DNA of 64,000 nt from Clostridia bacterium (lineage in GTDB: Bacteria; Bacillota; Clostridia; CAKSNL01; HGM11501): positions 50,815-114,814 of the forward strand of contig JAFQQJ010000015.1 in NCBI GenBank assembly GCA_017411325.1. The letters run 5' to 3'. The stretch's first letter is position 1. Each line of letters begins with the position of its first letter. A model generated the notes under the pieces. The model saw nothing but the letters and a program-made list of their open reading frames with translations, was not told the origin of the DNA and did not search any database. The position numbers and the translations under genes were made by a program. This document shows, piece by piece, positions 26,225-35,151 of the stretch.

Positions 26225-26959
26225 ATGTACAGTGAATTTGCCGACATATATGACTCTCTTATGAAGGATGTTGAATATGAAAAATGGGCAGACTTTTTTG
26301 AGGAGATATTCAAGCGTTCAGGCATCAGGCCTGAGCTCGTGCTTGATTTAGGATGCGGCACGGGAACTCTGACGAAAATAATGGCTGACAGAGGCTATGA
26401 TATGACCGGAGTTGACTCATCTTTTTCTATGCTTAATAAGGCTACGGAAAAGGGCGGAGACATTTTATATCTCAATCAGGATATGACGGAGTTTGAACTT
26501 TACGGCACAATGGGAGCTATAATTTCAAGCCTTGATTCCGTAAATTACATAACCGATAAGGAGTCTTTGGAAAAGGTATTTTCGCTTGCGCATAATTATC
26601 TTGATTATGACGGTGTGTTTATATTTGATATAAACAGCCCCTATAAGCTCAAAAACATCCTTGGCGGAAACACATATACCTACGATGAAAACGGCATTTT
26701 CTACACCTGGGAAAGTGTGTATGATGAAGAAGAAATGCTCTGCGATTTCTATCTGACCTTTTTCGTTGAATGTGAAGATGGTAAATATCTGAGAATTGAT
26801 GAAGAGCAAACCGAGCGCGCCTGGAGACCGGAGGAACTTGTCAAAATGCTTGAAAAAACAGGTTTTTGCGACATTGAAGTCTTTGGCGACAAAACATTTT
26901 CCGAGCCAAAAGAAACCGAAGAGCGCATCTTTATAAAAGCCGTAAAGCGGGAGAAATAA
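26225..26959 (+). CDS. Class I SAM-dependent methyltransferase
   Basis: 244 residues with the SAM loop VLDLGCGTGTLT near 39–50 and the acidic post-II residue in GVDSS. Substrate unknown; the family includes small-molecule methyltransferases often misannotated. RBS AAAGGAG; one base from the next gene, so co-transcribed. Confidence 0.88.
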   Translation: MYSEFADIYDSLMKDVEYEKWADFFEEIFKRSGIRPELVLDLGCGTGTLTKIMADRGYDMTGVDSSFSMLNKATEKGGDILYLNQDMTEFELYGTMGAIISSLDSVNYITDKESLEKVFSLAHNYLDYDGVFIFDINSPYKLKNILGGNTYTYDENGIFYTWESVYDEEEMLCDFYLTFFVECEDGKYLRIDEEQTERAWRPEELVKMLEKTGFCDIEVFGDKTFSEPKETEERIFIKAVKREK

Positions 26960-26960
26960 T

Positions 26961-28175
26961 ATGAAAGTTATAATAATAGGAGCAGGTGCTGCGGGCCTTA
27001 TGGCGGCGTACTCTGCCGGCAAATGCGGACACGAAGTAGTTTTAATAGAAAAGAATGACCGTTTCGGCAAAAAACTTGCCATAACAGGCAAGGGAAGATG
27101 TAACGTTACAAACGATTCATCGGTTGATGAGCTTATAAAAAACGTCCCCGTAAACGGAAGATTTTTATACAGTGCCTTTAATGCCTTTTCCGCGTATGAT
27201 ACAATGGAGTTCTTTGAAAACGCAGGTGTTAAACTTAAAACCGAACGCGGCAACAGAGTTTTTCCCGTATCCGATAAAGCCCAGGATATTGTAAATGCCC
27301 TGGTTTCCGAAATGAAAAAGTATAATGTAAAAGCAATAAAGGGCAATGTGGTCCGAATCACAACAGCAAACGGTGCCGCTTCGGGCGTTTTGCTTTCCGA
27401 TGGTAAAAAAATAAGTGCCGAAAGAGTAATTATAGCAACCGGCGGTTTAAGCTATCCTACAACCGGTTCAACGGGAGACGGATATAAATTCGCAAAAGAA
27501 TTAGGCCATACCGTAACAGAGATAAAACCTTCATTGGTTCCTCTTGTAACGGAAGAAAGCTTTCCTTCAGAAATGATGGGATTATCTCTTAAAAATGTAG
27601 CTGTAACCCTTTATGAAAACGGCAAAAAGAAGTATTCTGATTTCGGAGAAATGCTTTTTACACATTTTGGCGTTTCGGGACCTATGATTCTTTCTGCAAG
27701 TTCTCATATGAAAAAGGATGTTAAAAGCTATAAAATTGAAATAGACTTAAAGCCGGCGCTTGACGAAGCTGCTTTAGATAAAAGAATTTTGCGTGATTTT
27801 GAAAAGTATGCAAAAAGAGACTTTATAAATTCACTTTCAGATCTTCTGCCTCAGAAAATGATTCCTGTTATCGTAAAGCTTTCGGGAATCGATGAGCGAA
27901 AAACTGTTTGCGAAATAACCAAAGAAGAACGAAGAAATCTTTGTTATATATTAAAGCACTTAACGCTTAATATAAAGGATTTCAGACCGGTTTCGGAGGC
28001 TATAATAACATCAGGAGGGATTAAAATTTCGGAAATTAATCCTTCCACTATGGAGTCGAAAATTATCCCGGGACTTTTCTTTGCCGGAGAGGTAATAGAT
28101 GTTGATGCATATACCGGAGGCTTTAATCTTCAGATTGCATTTTCAACAGGATATATGGCAGGAAATAATTTATAA
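26961..28175 (+). CDS. HI0933-family FAD-dependent oxidoreductase
   Basis: 404 residues. N-terminal dinucleotide-binding GAGAAGLMAAYSAG (residues 6–19) and the family signature KKLAITGKGRCNVTN near 41–55; the C-terminal FFAGEVIDVDAYTGGFNLQ closes the FAD site. BaiN belongs to this family, but most members have no known substrate, so a bile-acid role should not be inferred. Possibly membrane-free flavoprotein reductase. Confidence 0.88.
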   Translation: MKVIIIGAGAAGLMAAYSAGKCGHEVVLIEKNDRFGKKLAITGKGRCNVTNDSSVDELIKNVPVNGRFLYSAFNAFSAYDTMEFFENAGVKLKTERGNRVFPVSDKAQDIVNALVSEMKKYNVKAIKGNVVRITTANGAASGVLLSDGKKISAERVIIATGGLSYPTTGSTGDGYKFAKELGHTVTEIKPSLVPLVTEESFPSEMMGLSLKNVAVTLYENGKKKYSDFGEMLFTHFGVSGPMILSASSHMKKDVKSYKIEIDLKPALDEAALDKRILRDFEKYAKRDFINSLSDLLPQKMIPVIVKLSGIDERKTVCEITKEERRNLCYILKHLTLNIKDFRPVSEAIITSGGIKISEINPSTMESKIIPGLFFAGEVIDVDAYTGGFNLQIAFSTGYMAGNNL

Positions 28176-28180
28176 TTTTA

Positions 28181-28209
28181 TTGATTATTTAATAAATTTA
28201 TGTTATAAT
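28181..28209 (+). promoter_or_regulatory. Promoter of the hutP leader
   Basis: TTGATT (28181–28186), 17-bp spacer, TATAAT (28204–28209), placed about 150 bp ahead of the hutP start, leaving a long leader. Confidence 0.8.
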
Positions 28210-28211
28210 AC

Positions 28212-28320
28212 ACAATAAATGGCACAGCCAAAAGCTGCTTGCAGCATATTTGCAGATTTCATCTGCCTTTTGTGCTTCTTTACGGCTTCATAAAAATCCT
28301 TGCAAGCAGGCTTTTTTATT
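28212..28320 (+). ncRNA. Structured leader or small RNA ending in a terminator, upstream of hutP
   Basis: After the promoter the transcript can close a long-range stem: AAAAGCTGCTTGC (28230–28242) with GCAAGCAGGCTTTT (28302–28315), one bulged base, followed directly by a T run to 28317. Inside is a perfect GCAGAT–TTC–ATCTGC hairpin (28252–28266). A competing pairing of GCACA..AAAAG (28222–28233) with CTTTTGTGC is possible. This may be an attenuator for hutP–cmk–plsC–ispH/rpsA or an independent ~105-nt sRNA. A second TATAAT at 28326–28331 has no good -35. Confidence 0.6.
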
Positions 28321-28359
28321 CACGGTATAATAAAATATATTTTATCCGGAGGCGATAAT

Positions 28360-28773
28360 ATGTCCGAATTCGGAAGCAAAGAAGTGGCAGCTGCTGCCAT
28401 TAAAGCGGCATTGACAAAAAACAGGGAAGAGGAAGCTTATTTTAAGTCGGAGTGCTTAAAAGACGGTATTTCCTGCTGTGCGATTGATTTTGGAGGAGAA
28501 TTTATAAGCTCTGTAAATAAAATTGTAGAACGTTCGGTTGTGGGCGCAAAGCGAGAGGGACTCATTTCTTCCTCACATTCCGAAGAGGGCGCGGTTGCCG
28601 GTGCGGCAAGAGAAGCTCTGGCAGCTATTATGACCAAGGCAATCGGGCTTAATGCCGGCGGAAAAATCGGCATTGCAAAGTGTAAAGATCATATTGCGGT
28701 ATGCATTTTCTGCGGAATAGGACTTCTGCATCTGAATGAAATTGCAATCGGTCTTGGTCACCGCGCAATTTAA
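28360..28773 (+). CDS. hutP: HutP family RNA-binding protein
   Basis: 137 residues from ATG 28360 (CCGGAGGCGATAAT upstream). It matches the clostridial HutP family: EEEAYFKSECLKDGI, CAIDFGGEFISSVNKIVERS, GAVAGAAREALAAIM, GIGLLHLNEIAIGLGHRAI. In Bacillus, HutP binds L-histidine and Mg2+ and then hut mRNA, preventing termination. Here it heads an operon with cmk and lies behind a structured leader, so autogenous control is plausible; the regulated genes cannot be the hut operon. Confidence 0.88.
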   Translation: MSEFGSKEVAAAAIKAALTKNREEEAYFKSECLKDGISCCAIDFGGEFISSVNKIVERSVVGAKREGLISSSHSEEGAVAGAAREALAAIMTKAIGLNAGGKIGIAKCKDHIAVCIFCGIGLLHLNEIAIGLGHRAI

Positions 28774-28784
28774 GGAGGAATATT

Positions 28785-29450
28785 ATGATTAATATTGCAA
28801 TTGACGGGCCTTCCGGAGCCGGAAAAAGTACTATAGCCAAGGCTGTTGCAAAAGAGCTTGGTTATATTTATATTGATACCGGTGCGATGTACAGAACAGT
28901 AGGTCTTGCCGCTGTAAGGAGGGGGATAGATACCGCTTCTGATATTGCCGGTGTTGTTTCCTTGCTTCCGGAAATAGAGATAGATATCAAATATGTTGAC
29001 GGAGTTCAGCATGTTTACTTGAACGGTGAAGATGTTTCGTCTCTTATCAGAACTCCTGAAATTTCTCTGGCGGCATCTCATGTTGCCGTTATCAGAGAAG
29101 TGCGCGAAAAAATGGTGGATTTTCAACGAGAGCTTGCAAAGCATCACAACTGTATAATGGACGGTAGAGACATAGGAACAAACGTTTTAACCGACGCGAA
29201 AGTAAAGATTTTTCTCACGGCAGACACTAAAGACAGAGCACAAAGACGTTATCTTGAGCTTAAAGAAAAGGGCGAAGAGGTTACTTTCGAAGAAGTCCTG
29301 AAGGACATGGAATTCCGCGATAAAAACGACAGTTCCAGAGAATATATGCCACTAAAAAAAGCTGATGATGCCACTCTTATCGATACTACCGGTAACAGCC
29401 TGGAAGAATCCGTTGAATTAATCAAAGGTTTTATCCTGGAAAGAATATAA
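28785..29450 (+). CDS. cmk: Cytidylate kinase
   Basis: 221 residues. Phosphorylates CMP and dCMP. P-loop DGPSGAGKST near residues 6–15, IDTGAMYRTVGL, the MDGRDIGTNV motif and RAQRRYLEL lid are visible. RBS AAGGAGG; 12 bp after hutP. Confidence 0.97.
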   Translation: MINIAIDGPSGAGKSTIAKAVAKELGYIYIDTGAMYRTVGLAAVRRGIDTASDIAGVVSLLPEIEIDIKYVDGVQHVYLNGEDVSSLIRTPEISLAASHVAVIREVREKMVDFQRELAKHHNCIMDGRDIGTNVLTDAKVKIFLTADTKDRAQRRYLELKEKGEEVTFEEVLKDMEFRDKNDSSREYMPLKKADDATLIDTTGNSLEESVELIKGFILERI

Positions 29451-29467
29451 GAAAACGGAGAAATAAT

Positions 29468-30058
29468 ATGTTTTACAGAATATTAATCAGAATAATCAGG
29501 GTTATTGATTTTATCTTTTACGGCTTCAAAAAGCCGGATAACTCTGTAATTCCCGAAGATGAAGGTCTGATTGTCTGCTGCAATCATCCGGGGCTCAGAG
29601 ATCCTGTATTTGTTGCAGAATCCATTGACATACAGCTTACATTTATGGCTAAGAAAGAGCTTTTTAAGTTTAAGCCCTTTGCGAAGCTGATATCTTCACT
29701 CGGTGCTTTCCCTGTTGACAGAGAAAACAGTGACATAGCGGCAATCAAGAACGCAATAAGACTTTTGAAAGATAAACGGGCACTTCTGATTTTTCCTCAG
29801 GGAACAAGATCCCGCAAGGAAGATAATAATCCCGGAAAGCAGGGTGCTGTAAGGCTTGCGATTTTGACGGGAGCTAAGGTTTTACCTGTCGGTCTTTCGG
29901 AAAATAACCATATATTCAAAAAGGTGCACGTAAATATCGGAGAGCCTCTTGATTACAGCGCATATAAAAAGCAGCATCTTGAAAATGAAGACTATGACAA
30001 TATGACAAAGGAACTTATGGATAAAATATATGCTTTGGCAGAGGCAGAAAAGAAATGA
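29468..30058 (+). CDS. plsC: 1-acyl-sn-glycerol-3-phosphate acyltransferase
   Basis: 196 residues of the PlsC/LPLAT family, making phosphatidic acid at the membrane. Catalytic motif HPGLRD (HX4D) near residue 37, FPQGTRSRK near 116 and the N-terminal hydrophobic segment. Its TGA overlaps the ATG of the next gene. Confidence 0.93.
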   Translation: MFYRILIRIIRVIDFIFYGFKKPDNSVIPEDEGLIVCCNHPGLRDPVFVAESIDIQLTFMAKKELFKFKPFAKLISSLGAFPVDRENSDIAAIKNAIRLLKDKRALLIFPQGTRSRKEDNNPGKQGAVRLAILTGAKVLPVGLSENNHIFKKVHVNIGEPLDYSAYKKQHLENEDYDNMTKELMDKIYALAEAEKK

Positions 30059-32109
30059 TCAGGGTTGCAAAGTCAGCAGGTTTCTGCTTTGGAGTATCAA
30101 GGGCATTGGATTTTGTCGATAATGGTATAAAAGAAGGCAAAAAAATAGCAACACTCGGCCCGATTATCCATAACGAAAGAGTGGTAGCATCCCTTTCTGA
30201 AAAAGGTGTTCGTATAATAGAAAATACGAATGAACAGAAAGTAAATGAAACCGTTGTTATAAGAAGCCACGGCGTATCCAAAGAAGTAGCTGAGAGCATA
30301 AAAGGGGATTTTATTGATGCTACTTGCCCATTTGTAAAAAAAATTCAAACAATAGTTGAAAAATATCATAAAGAGTGTTATAATATAATAATTGCGGGGG
30401 ATAGTGCCCATCCTGAAGTAATAGGAATAAACGGTTGGTGCGACAACGAGGCTATAATAATAAAAAATATGGAAGAAGCCCCCGAAAAACTTAAAAATCT
30501 GCAAAACAGCAAGCTTTGTGTTGTATCTCAGACTACCGCAAGTACGGTTTTTTGGAAAAAATTAAAAGAATTTATAAAAAACACTTGCCAAACAGTACTG
30601 TTTTTTGATACAATATGTAGTGCTACTGAATTAAGGCAGAAAGAGGCCCTGGAGCTGGCAAAAGATTCCGACGTTTTTTTTGTAATCGGCGGAAAGCACA
30701 GCTCAAATAATAAAAAGCTGGTAGAGATTGCAAAAACAGTATGTGACAAAGTGTTTCATGTTGAAGGCGCAGTTGATCTGCCGCAAGCGGAGGAATACAT
30801 CCGCAAACGAATTGGTGTAACAGCCGGTGCTTCAACACCGGACTGGATAATAAAGGAGGTTCTTCATACAATGGAAGAAAACACAAAAGTAACACAGAAT
30901 ATAAATGAGGAGGAAAACTGGGCGGCAGCGCTTGATAACGCTCTCGTTACCTTACATACAGGTGAAAAGGTTAAAGGAACAGTAGTTGCGATTCATCCCA
31001 CAGAAGTTATCGTAAACCTTAACTATAAGTCAGACGGTATAATTCCTGCAAGTGAATTGACAGATGATCCCACCCTTGCACCCGAAGATGTTGTAAAAGT
31101 AGGCGAAGAAATCGATGTTTTCGTAATTCGCGTAAACGACGTTGAAGGAACTGTACTTCTTTCCAAAAAGAAGCTTGACAACGAGAAGAAATATGCTGTT
31201 CTTGAAGAAGCTATGGAAAACGGCACTGTTCTTTCCGGTATCGTAATCGAAGCTGTTAAAGGTGGAGTTATCGTACTTTGCGAAGGAATCAGAGTATTCG
31301 TTCCCGGCTCTCAGGCAAACGACAGATATTTAAGCGATCTTTCCGTGCTTGTTGATCCTGCAAAGCAGGTTCCCGTAAAGATTATCAAGTTTGACAGACG
31401 CTCCAAGAAGATTCTCGGCTCTATCAAGCAGGTTCTTCTTGCTGAAAAGGCTAAGAAGGCTGAAGCTTTCTGGGCTGATGCAGAAGTAGGTAAGGAATAT
31501 AAGGGTGTTGTTAAGACTCTTACCGATTTCGGTGCATTCGTTGATATCGGCGGCGTTGAAGGTCTTGTACACGTTTCTCAGCTCTCCTGGGCAAAAATCA
31601 AGCATCCTTCCGAGGTTATCAAGGTTGGCGACGAAATTACCGTTCGCATCCTTAAGATTGATACCGATGAAAACGGCAAGTCCAAGGTATCTCTTGGATA
31701 CAAGAAGGATGAAGAAAATCCCTGGGTAATTGCAAAGAGCAAGTTTGAAGTTGGAAATGTTGTAAATGTAACAATTACAAACGTAACAGCTTTCGGTGCA
31801 TTCGCTGAGCTTATTCCCGGAGTAGAAGGTCTTATCCACATTTCTCAGATTGCTAATAAGAGAATTGCCAAGCCTTCCGATGAGCTTTCTAAAGGACAGA
31901 AGGTTGATGCTCAGATTATCGACATTAACTGGGATGCTGCTCCCACACCTAAGATTGCCCTTTCAATCAGAGCTCTTCTTCCTGAAGAAGTAGTTGAGGC
32001 ACCTGCAACAGAAGAAACTGCTGACGGTGAAGAAGAAGTTACAGAATATAAGGAAGAGAACACTGCTACAATGGCAGAAAATATGCCTGAAATAGCAACT
32101 GAAGAATAA
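30055..32109 (+). CDS. ispH-rpsA: Bifunctional IspH reductase / 30S ribosomal protein S1
   Basis: 684-residue natural fusion. Residues 1–~280 are the [4Fe-4S] enzyme making IPP and DMAPP from HMBPP in the MEP pathway, with the three cluster cysteines in GFCFGV (~12), DATCPF (~91) and DTICSAT (~187). After TAGASTPDWIIKEVL comes a linker and four S1 domains (GEKVKGTVVAIH, GTVLSGIVIEAV, GKEYKGVVKTLTDFGAFVDI, GNVVNVTITNVTAFGAF), ending in an acidic tail. This fusion is well known in Clostridia and is not an assembly error. Confidence 0.95.
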   Translation: MIRVAKSAGFCFGVSRALDFVDNGIKEGKKIATLGPIIHNERVVASLSEKGVRIIENTNEQKVNETVVIRSHGVSKEVAESIKGDFIDATCPFVKKIQTIVEKYHKECYNIIIAGDSAHPEVIGINGWCDNEAIIIKNMEEAPEKLKNLQNSKLCVVSQTTASTVFWKKLKEFIKNTCQTVLFFDTICSATELRQKEALELAKDSDVFFVIGGKHSSNNKKLVEIAKTVCDKVFHVEGAVDLPQAEEYIRKRIGVTAGASTPDWIIKEVLHTMEENTKVTQNINEEENWAAALDNALVTLHTGEKVKGTVVAIHPTEVIVNLNYKSDGIIPASELTDDPTLAPEDVVKVGEEIDVFVIRVNDVEGTVLLSKKKLDNEKKYAVLEEAMENGTVLSGIVIEAVKGGVIVLCEGIRVFVPGSQANDRYLSDLSVLVDPAKQVPVKIIKFDRRSKKILGSIKQVLLAEKAKKAEAFWADAEVGKEYKGVVKTLTDFGAFVDIGGVEGLVHVSQLSWAKIKHPSEVIKVGDEITVRILKIDTDENGKSKVSLGYKKDEENPWVIAKSKFEVGNVVNVTITNVTAFGAFAELIPGVEGLIHISQIANKRIAKPSDELSKGQKVDAQIIDINWDAAPTPKIALSIRALLPEEVVEAPATEETADGEEEVTEYKEENTATMAENMPEIATEE

Positions 32110-32118
32110 TTATCAGTC

Positions 32119-32154
32119 AAAAAGAGACAACGGAAATCCGTTGTCTCTTTTTTT
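32119..32154 (+). terminator. Terminator after ispH-rpsA
   Basis: Stem AAAAAGAGACAACGG / CCGTTGTCTCTTTTT with an AAAT loop and T run. Confidence 0.93.
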
Positions 32155-32177
32155 GCATAATATATCAAAATATTCTC

Positions 32178-32206
32178 TTTACGAAAAAGAACTTTTGTGC
32201 TATAAT
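32178..32206 (+). promoter_or_regulatory. Promoter of phosphoglucomutase
   Basis: TTTACG (32178–32183), 17-bp spacer ending TTGTGC, TATAAT (32201–32206). Confidence 0.75.
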
Positions 32207-32231
32207 TTAAGTAAAGAAAGGACTGATGTTA

Positions 32232-33938
32232 ATGAGTTATATGGAAAAGTATTCAGAATGGATCAATAACGAAAATCTTCTGCCTGAATTAAAGGCAGAG
32301 CTTTCAGCTATAAAAGGCGATGAAAACGAAATCAAAGAGCGATTCGGAGCAGAACTCGCCTTTGGCACAGCAGGCTTAAGAGGAATAATTGCCGCAGGAA
32401 CTAACAGAATGAATGTGTATGTTGTCCGTCGTGCCACAAAAGCTCTCGCTTTGTATATAAAAGAATCAGGAGCAGTTAATCCTTCAGTTGTAATTGGTTA
32501 CGACTCACGTCATAAGTCCGATGTTTTCGCTAAAGAGGCTGCAGATACTCTTACAAGATACGGAATCAAGGTATACCTTTTCGAAGAGCTTAAGCCTGTT
32601 CCCGAGGTAAGCTTTGCAACGAGATATTTACATTGTACAGCGGGCATAATGGTTACTGCCAGCCACAATCCTTCTAAATACAACGGATATAAGGTATATG
32701 GGGATGACGGCTGTCAGATAGGACCTGAAGTTGCTGACAGTATTGTAGAGAAAATAACAGCAATGTCACTCTTCGAAGAATTTGAATCTCCCGTTAAACC
32801 CGAACTGATTGAGTATATCGGAGAAGATATCGAAAACGAGTTCCTGAAAGAAGTTTACAAACAGCAGATTAATAAAGAGGCTACAAAAAAAGCAGGGGAG
32901 ACTTTTAAGATAATTTACACACCGTTCCACGGCACAGGCTATAAACCTGTTATGAAGGCTTTTTCTGCAATAGGTCTCAAAAATGTGTATGAAGTAACAG
33001 AACAATGTACCCCTGACGGAGATTTCCCCACAGTAAAGTCACCCAATCCGGAGGATAAAGAAGGATTTACAATCGGTATTGAGATGGCAAAGGAAAAAGA
33101 TGTGGATCTTATCATAGGCACAGACCCTGATTGCGACAGAGTAGGTATCGTTGTTAAAAATTCAGCAGGGGAGTACATAACCTTTACAGGAAATCAGATA
33201 GGTGCTTTGCTTTGCGAATACATCCTTTCACAGCGCACAGAAAAAGGAATTATGAGCGAAAACCCCTTTGTGGTTAAAACTATCGTTACAACAGATATAA
33301 TCCGTTCCATAGCCGAAAACTATGGTGTAACTATGTTTGAATGTCTTACAGGATTCAAATTTATCGGTGAACTTATAAAAGAACACGAAGAAAACGGAAA
33401 TATGCACTATATGTTCGGTTTCGAGGAAAGTTACGGATACCTTGCAGGAATCCACGCCCGGGATAAGGACGGTGTTGTTGCATCAATGCTTATTGCGGAA
33501 ATGGCAGCATATTACAGCCTCCAGGGAAAGACTTTATACGATGCTCTTTGCGATATGTATAATAAATACGGATGGTACAAAGAAGGCGTTTACAACATAT
33601 ACCGTGAAGGTCTTGATGGGGTAGAGCAGATTAAAAACTCCATGGAGAAGGCAAGAAATAATCCTCCCAAGACTCTTGCAGGCAAAAAGGTAGTTGCTTT
33701 AAGAGACTATAAAAAGAGAATCAGATACGATTTTGAAAACGGAACAGAAGAAAAACTTTTGCTTCCTGAATCCAATGTTCTGTATTTCGAAATAGAAGGT
33801 GGCATCTGGGGAGTATTAAGACCTTCCGGAACAGAGCCCAAGCTTAAGATATATGTTGGTGCAAAAGCAGAATCCAAAGAAGCATCGGAAGAATTATCTG
33901 ATAAGCTTATTGAAGATTTAAAAACATTAGTAATGTAA
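32232..33938 (+). CDS. pgcA: Alpha-phosphoglucomutase / phosphomannomutase
   Basis: About 568 residues of the alpha-D-phosphohexomutase family, interconverting glucose-1-P and glucose-6-P (some also mannose phosphates). GTAGLRGI near 43, the phosphoserine loop TASHNPSKYNG near 142–152, the Mg loop GTDPDCDRVG and the C-terminal RPSGTEPKLKIY are present. I start at ATG 32232, nine bases after AAAGGA. It can take the glucose-1-phosphate released by the galT reaction. Confidence 0.94.
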   Translation: MSYMEKYSEWINNENLLPELKAELSAIKGDENEIKERFGAELAFGTAGLRGIIAAGTNRMNVYVVRRATKALALYIKESGAVNPSVVIGYDSRHKSDVFAKEAADTLTRYGIKVYLFEELKPVPEVSFATRYLHCTAGIMVTASHNPSKYNGYKVYGDDGCQIGPEVADSIVEKITAMSLFEEFESPVKPELIEYIGEDIENEFLKEVYKQQINKEATKKAGETFKIIYTPFHGTGYKPVMKAFSAIGLKNVYEVTEQCTPDGDFPTVKSPNPEDKEGFTIGIEMAKEKDVDLIIGTDPDCDRVGIVVKNSAGEYITFTGNQIGALLCEYILSQRTEKGIMSENPFVVKTIVTTDIIRSIAENYGVTMFECLTGFKFIGELIKEHEENGNMHYMFGFEESYGYLAGIHARDKDGVVASMLIAEMAAYYSLQGKTLYDALCDMYNKYGWYKEGVYNIYREGLDGVEQIKNSMEKARNNPPKTLAGKKVVALRDYKKRIRYDFENGTEEKLLLPESNVLYFEIEGGIWGVLRPSGTEPKLKIYVGAKAESKEASEELSDKLIEDLKTLVM

Positions 33939-33944
33939 AATAAT

Positions 33945-33987
33945 AAACGGCACTGTAATAGTTCGGCTGAAAAACAGTGCCGTTTTT
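33945..33987 (+). terminator. Terminator after pgcA
   Basis: Stem AAACGGCACTG (33945–33955) / CAGTGCCGTTT (33975–33985) with a 19-base loop and T run. Confidence 0.88.
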
Positions 33988-34030
33988 ATAAAAAATACTG
34001 CAGGGGATATATAAGGTAAAATGCGTTTAT

Positions 34031-34058
34031 TTTCAGATAAATAACTATTTATCTGAAT
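34031..34058. other. dif-like inverted repeat upstream of the Xer recombinase
   Basis: Perfect 10-bp arms TTCAGATAAA (34032–34041) and TTTATCTGAA (34048–34057) around the 6-bp centre TAACTA. Counted as 11–6–11 the 28-bp size and layout match Xer dif sites, and the inner GATAA…TTATC resembles Xer half-sites. It lies 50 bp before the recombinase gene. An autoregulatory operator is the main alternative. Confidence 0.5.
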
Positions 34059-34107
34059 TGGAATAACGGTTTTAAGCCTTCCCCGGCATTTTCAGGAGTT
34101 TTTAGCT

Positions 34108-35151
34108 ATGGTTGATAAACAAACGAAATTGAGAAATCATTTAACAGAATTACCTGATTTTGTATTCCGCTTCATCGATTACTATTATGACGGCGAATCA
34201 ATTAACACTCAGCTTGCGTTTGCTCTTGACATACGAATCTTTCTTAATTTTTTAATTGAATCAGGAAAATTTAAATATTCATCCTATGAATCATTCACTG
34301 AAGCTGATATGGATAAAATTACTGTTGACGACTTGCTTGAATACAAATCCTATCTTAAGCAGTACACACTTACCTACATTAATGCTGACGGAGAAAGCTA
34401 CCAGAGAACTCACAGAAATTCTTCTTTTGGCATAAACCGTAAAATGTCATCATTAAGAAGTCTTTTTTCATACCTTTATAAAACGGATAAAATTTCACAG
34501 AATGTCACTCTTAAAATCGATATGAATAAACTTGTTCAGAAAATCAAAAAACCTCTCACCATTCAGGAAACTATGCGTTTAATGGATGTTATATTAAATG
34601 GCGAAAACTACTTTACCGGTCGTATGTTAACAGAGTATCTAAATCGCAAAAAACGCGATATTGCACTATATCTCACCTATTTAGGAACAGGCGTTCGTGT
34701 CAGCGAATTGGTAAATTTAGACGTTTCTGACGTGGATTTTGAGACTTCTTCCTTTACTGTTACCCGTAAAGGCGGAAATGAAGACGAAATTTTTATGCCG
34801 ATTCAGGTTGAAAACGAACTTTTAAGTTACATCGAATGGCGTAAGGAGCAAAAATATAAGACAGAAGCCCTTTTTGTATCAAGAAACGGCGAAAGGCTCA
34901 CTATTTCAAGCGTTGAACATAATCTGAAAACATACTGTCTTATGGCGGGAATTACAAATAAAGACAAAACAAGACCTCATGCTCTTCGAAGAACCTTTGC
35001 CTGCACTCTTTTAGAGGAAGGCGTTGACATAAAAATGGTGGCAGAATTAATGGGACATAAAAATATTGAAGTTACCCATAAATTCTACGCCCAGTACAGC
35101 GCAAAAGCAAAAAAAGAAATTATGCGAAACAGAGAAATACCGGAAGAATAA
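34108..35151 (+). CDS. Tyrosine recombinase, XerS/XerD-like
   Basis: 347 residues. An N-terminal SAM-like core-binding domain (to ~150) precedes the catalytic domain with the full set: Arg197 in GTGVRVSEL, Lys in VTRKGGN, His291 and Arg294 in HALRR, His317 in LMGHKN, and Tyr327 in KFYAQY. Its length exceeds XerC/XerD (~300) and is closer to the single-recombinase XerS (~356). No phage or transposon genes are adjacent, favouring a housekeeping chromosome-dimer role, but a mobile-element origin is open. RBS is weak (CAGGAG, 34094–34099). Confidence 0.88.
   Translation: MVDKQTKLRNHLTELPDFVFRFIDYYYDGESINTQLAFALDIRIFLNFLIESGKFKYSSYESFTEADMDKITVDDLLEYKSYLKQYTLTYINADGESYQRTHRNSSFGINRKMSSLRSLFSYLYKTDKISQNVTLKIDMNKLVQKIKKPLTIQETMRLMDVILNGENYFTGRMLTEYLNRKKRDIALYLTYLGTGVRVSELVNLDVSDVDFETSSFTVTRKGGNEDEIFMPIQVENELLSYIEWRKEQKYKTEALFVSRNGERLTISSVEHNLKTYCLMAGITNKDKTRPHALRRTFACTLLEEGVDIKMVAELMGHKNIEVTHKFYAQYSAKAKKEIMRNREIPEE

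Noticed and set aside
26961..28175. Bile-acid reductase BaiN
   Set aside because: The sequence shows only the wide HI0933 family; no other bai gene is near.
28212..28320. SRP RNA, 6S RNA or T-box
   Set aside because: The conserved SRP GGAAG/GCAGCC loop, a 6S open bubble and T-box AGGGTGGNACCGCG sequences are all absent.
30055..32109. IspH joined to ribosomal protein S1 as a possible assembly or frameshift artefact
   Set aside because: The fused form is an established clostridial architecture and the frame is continuous with a normal linker.
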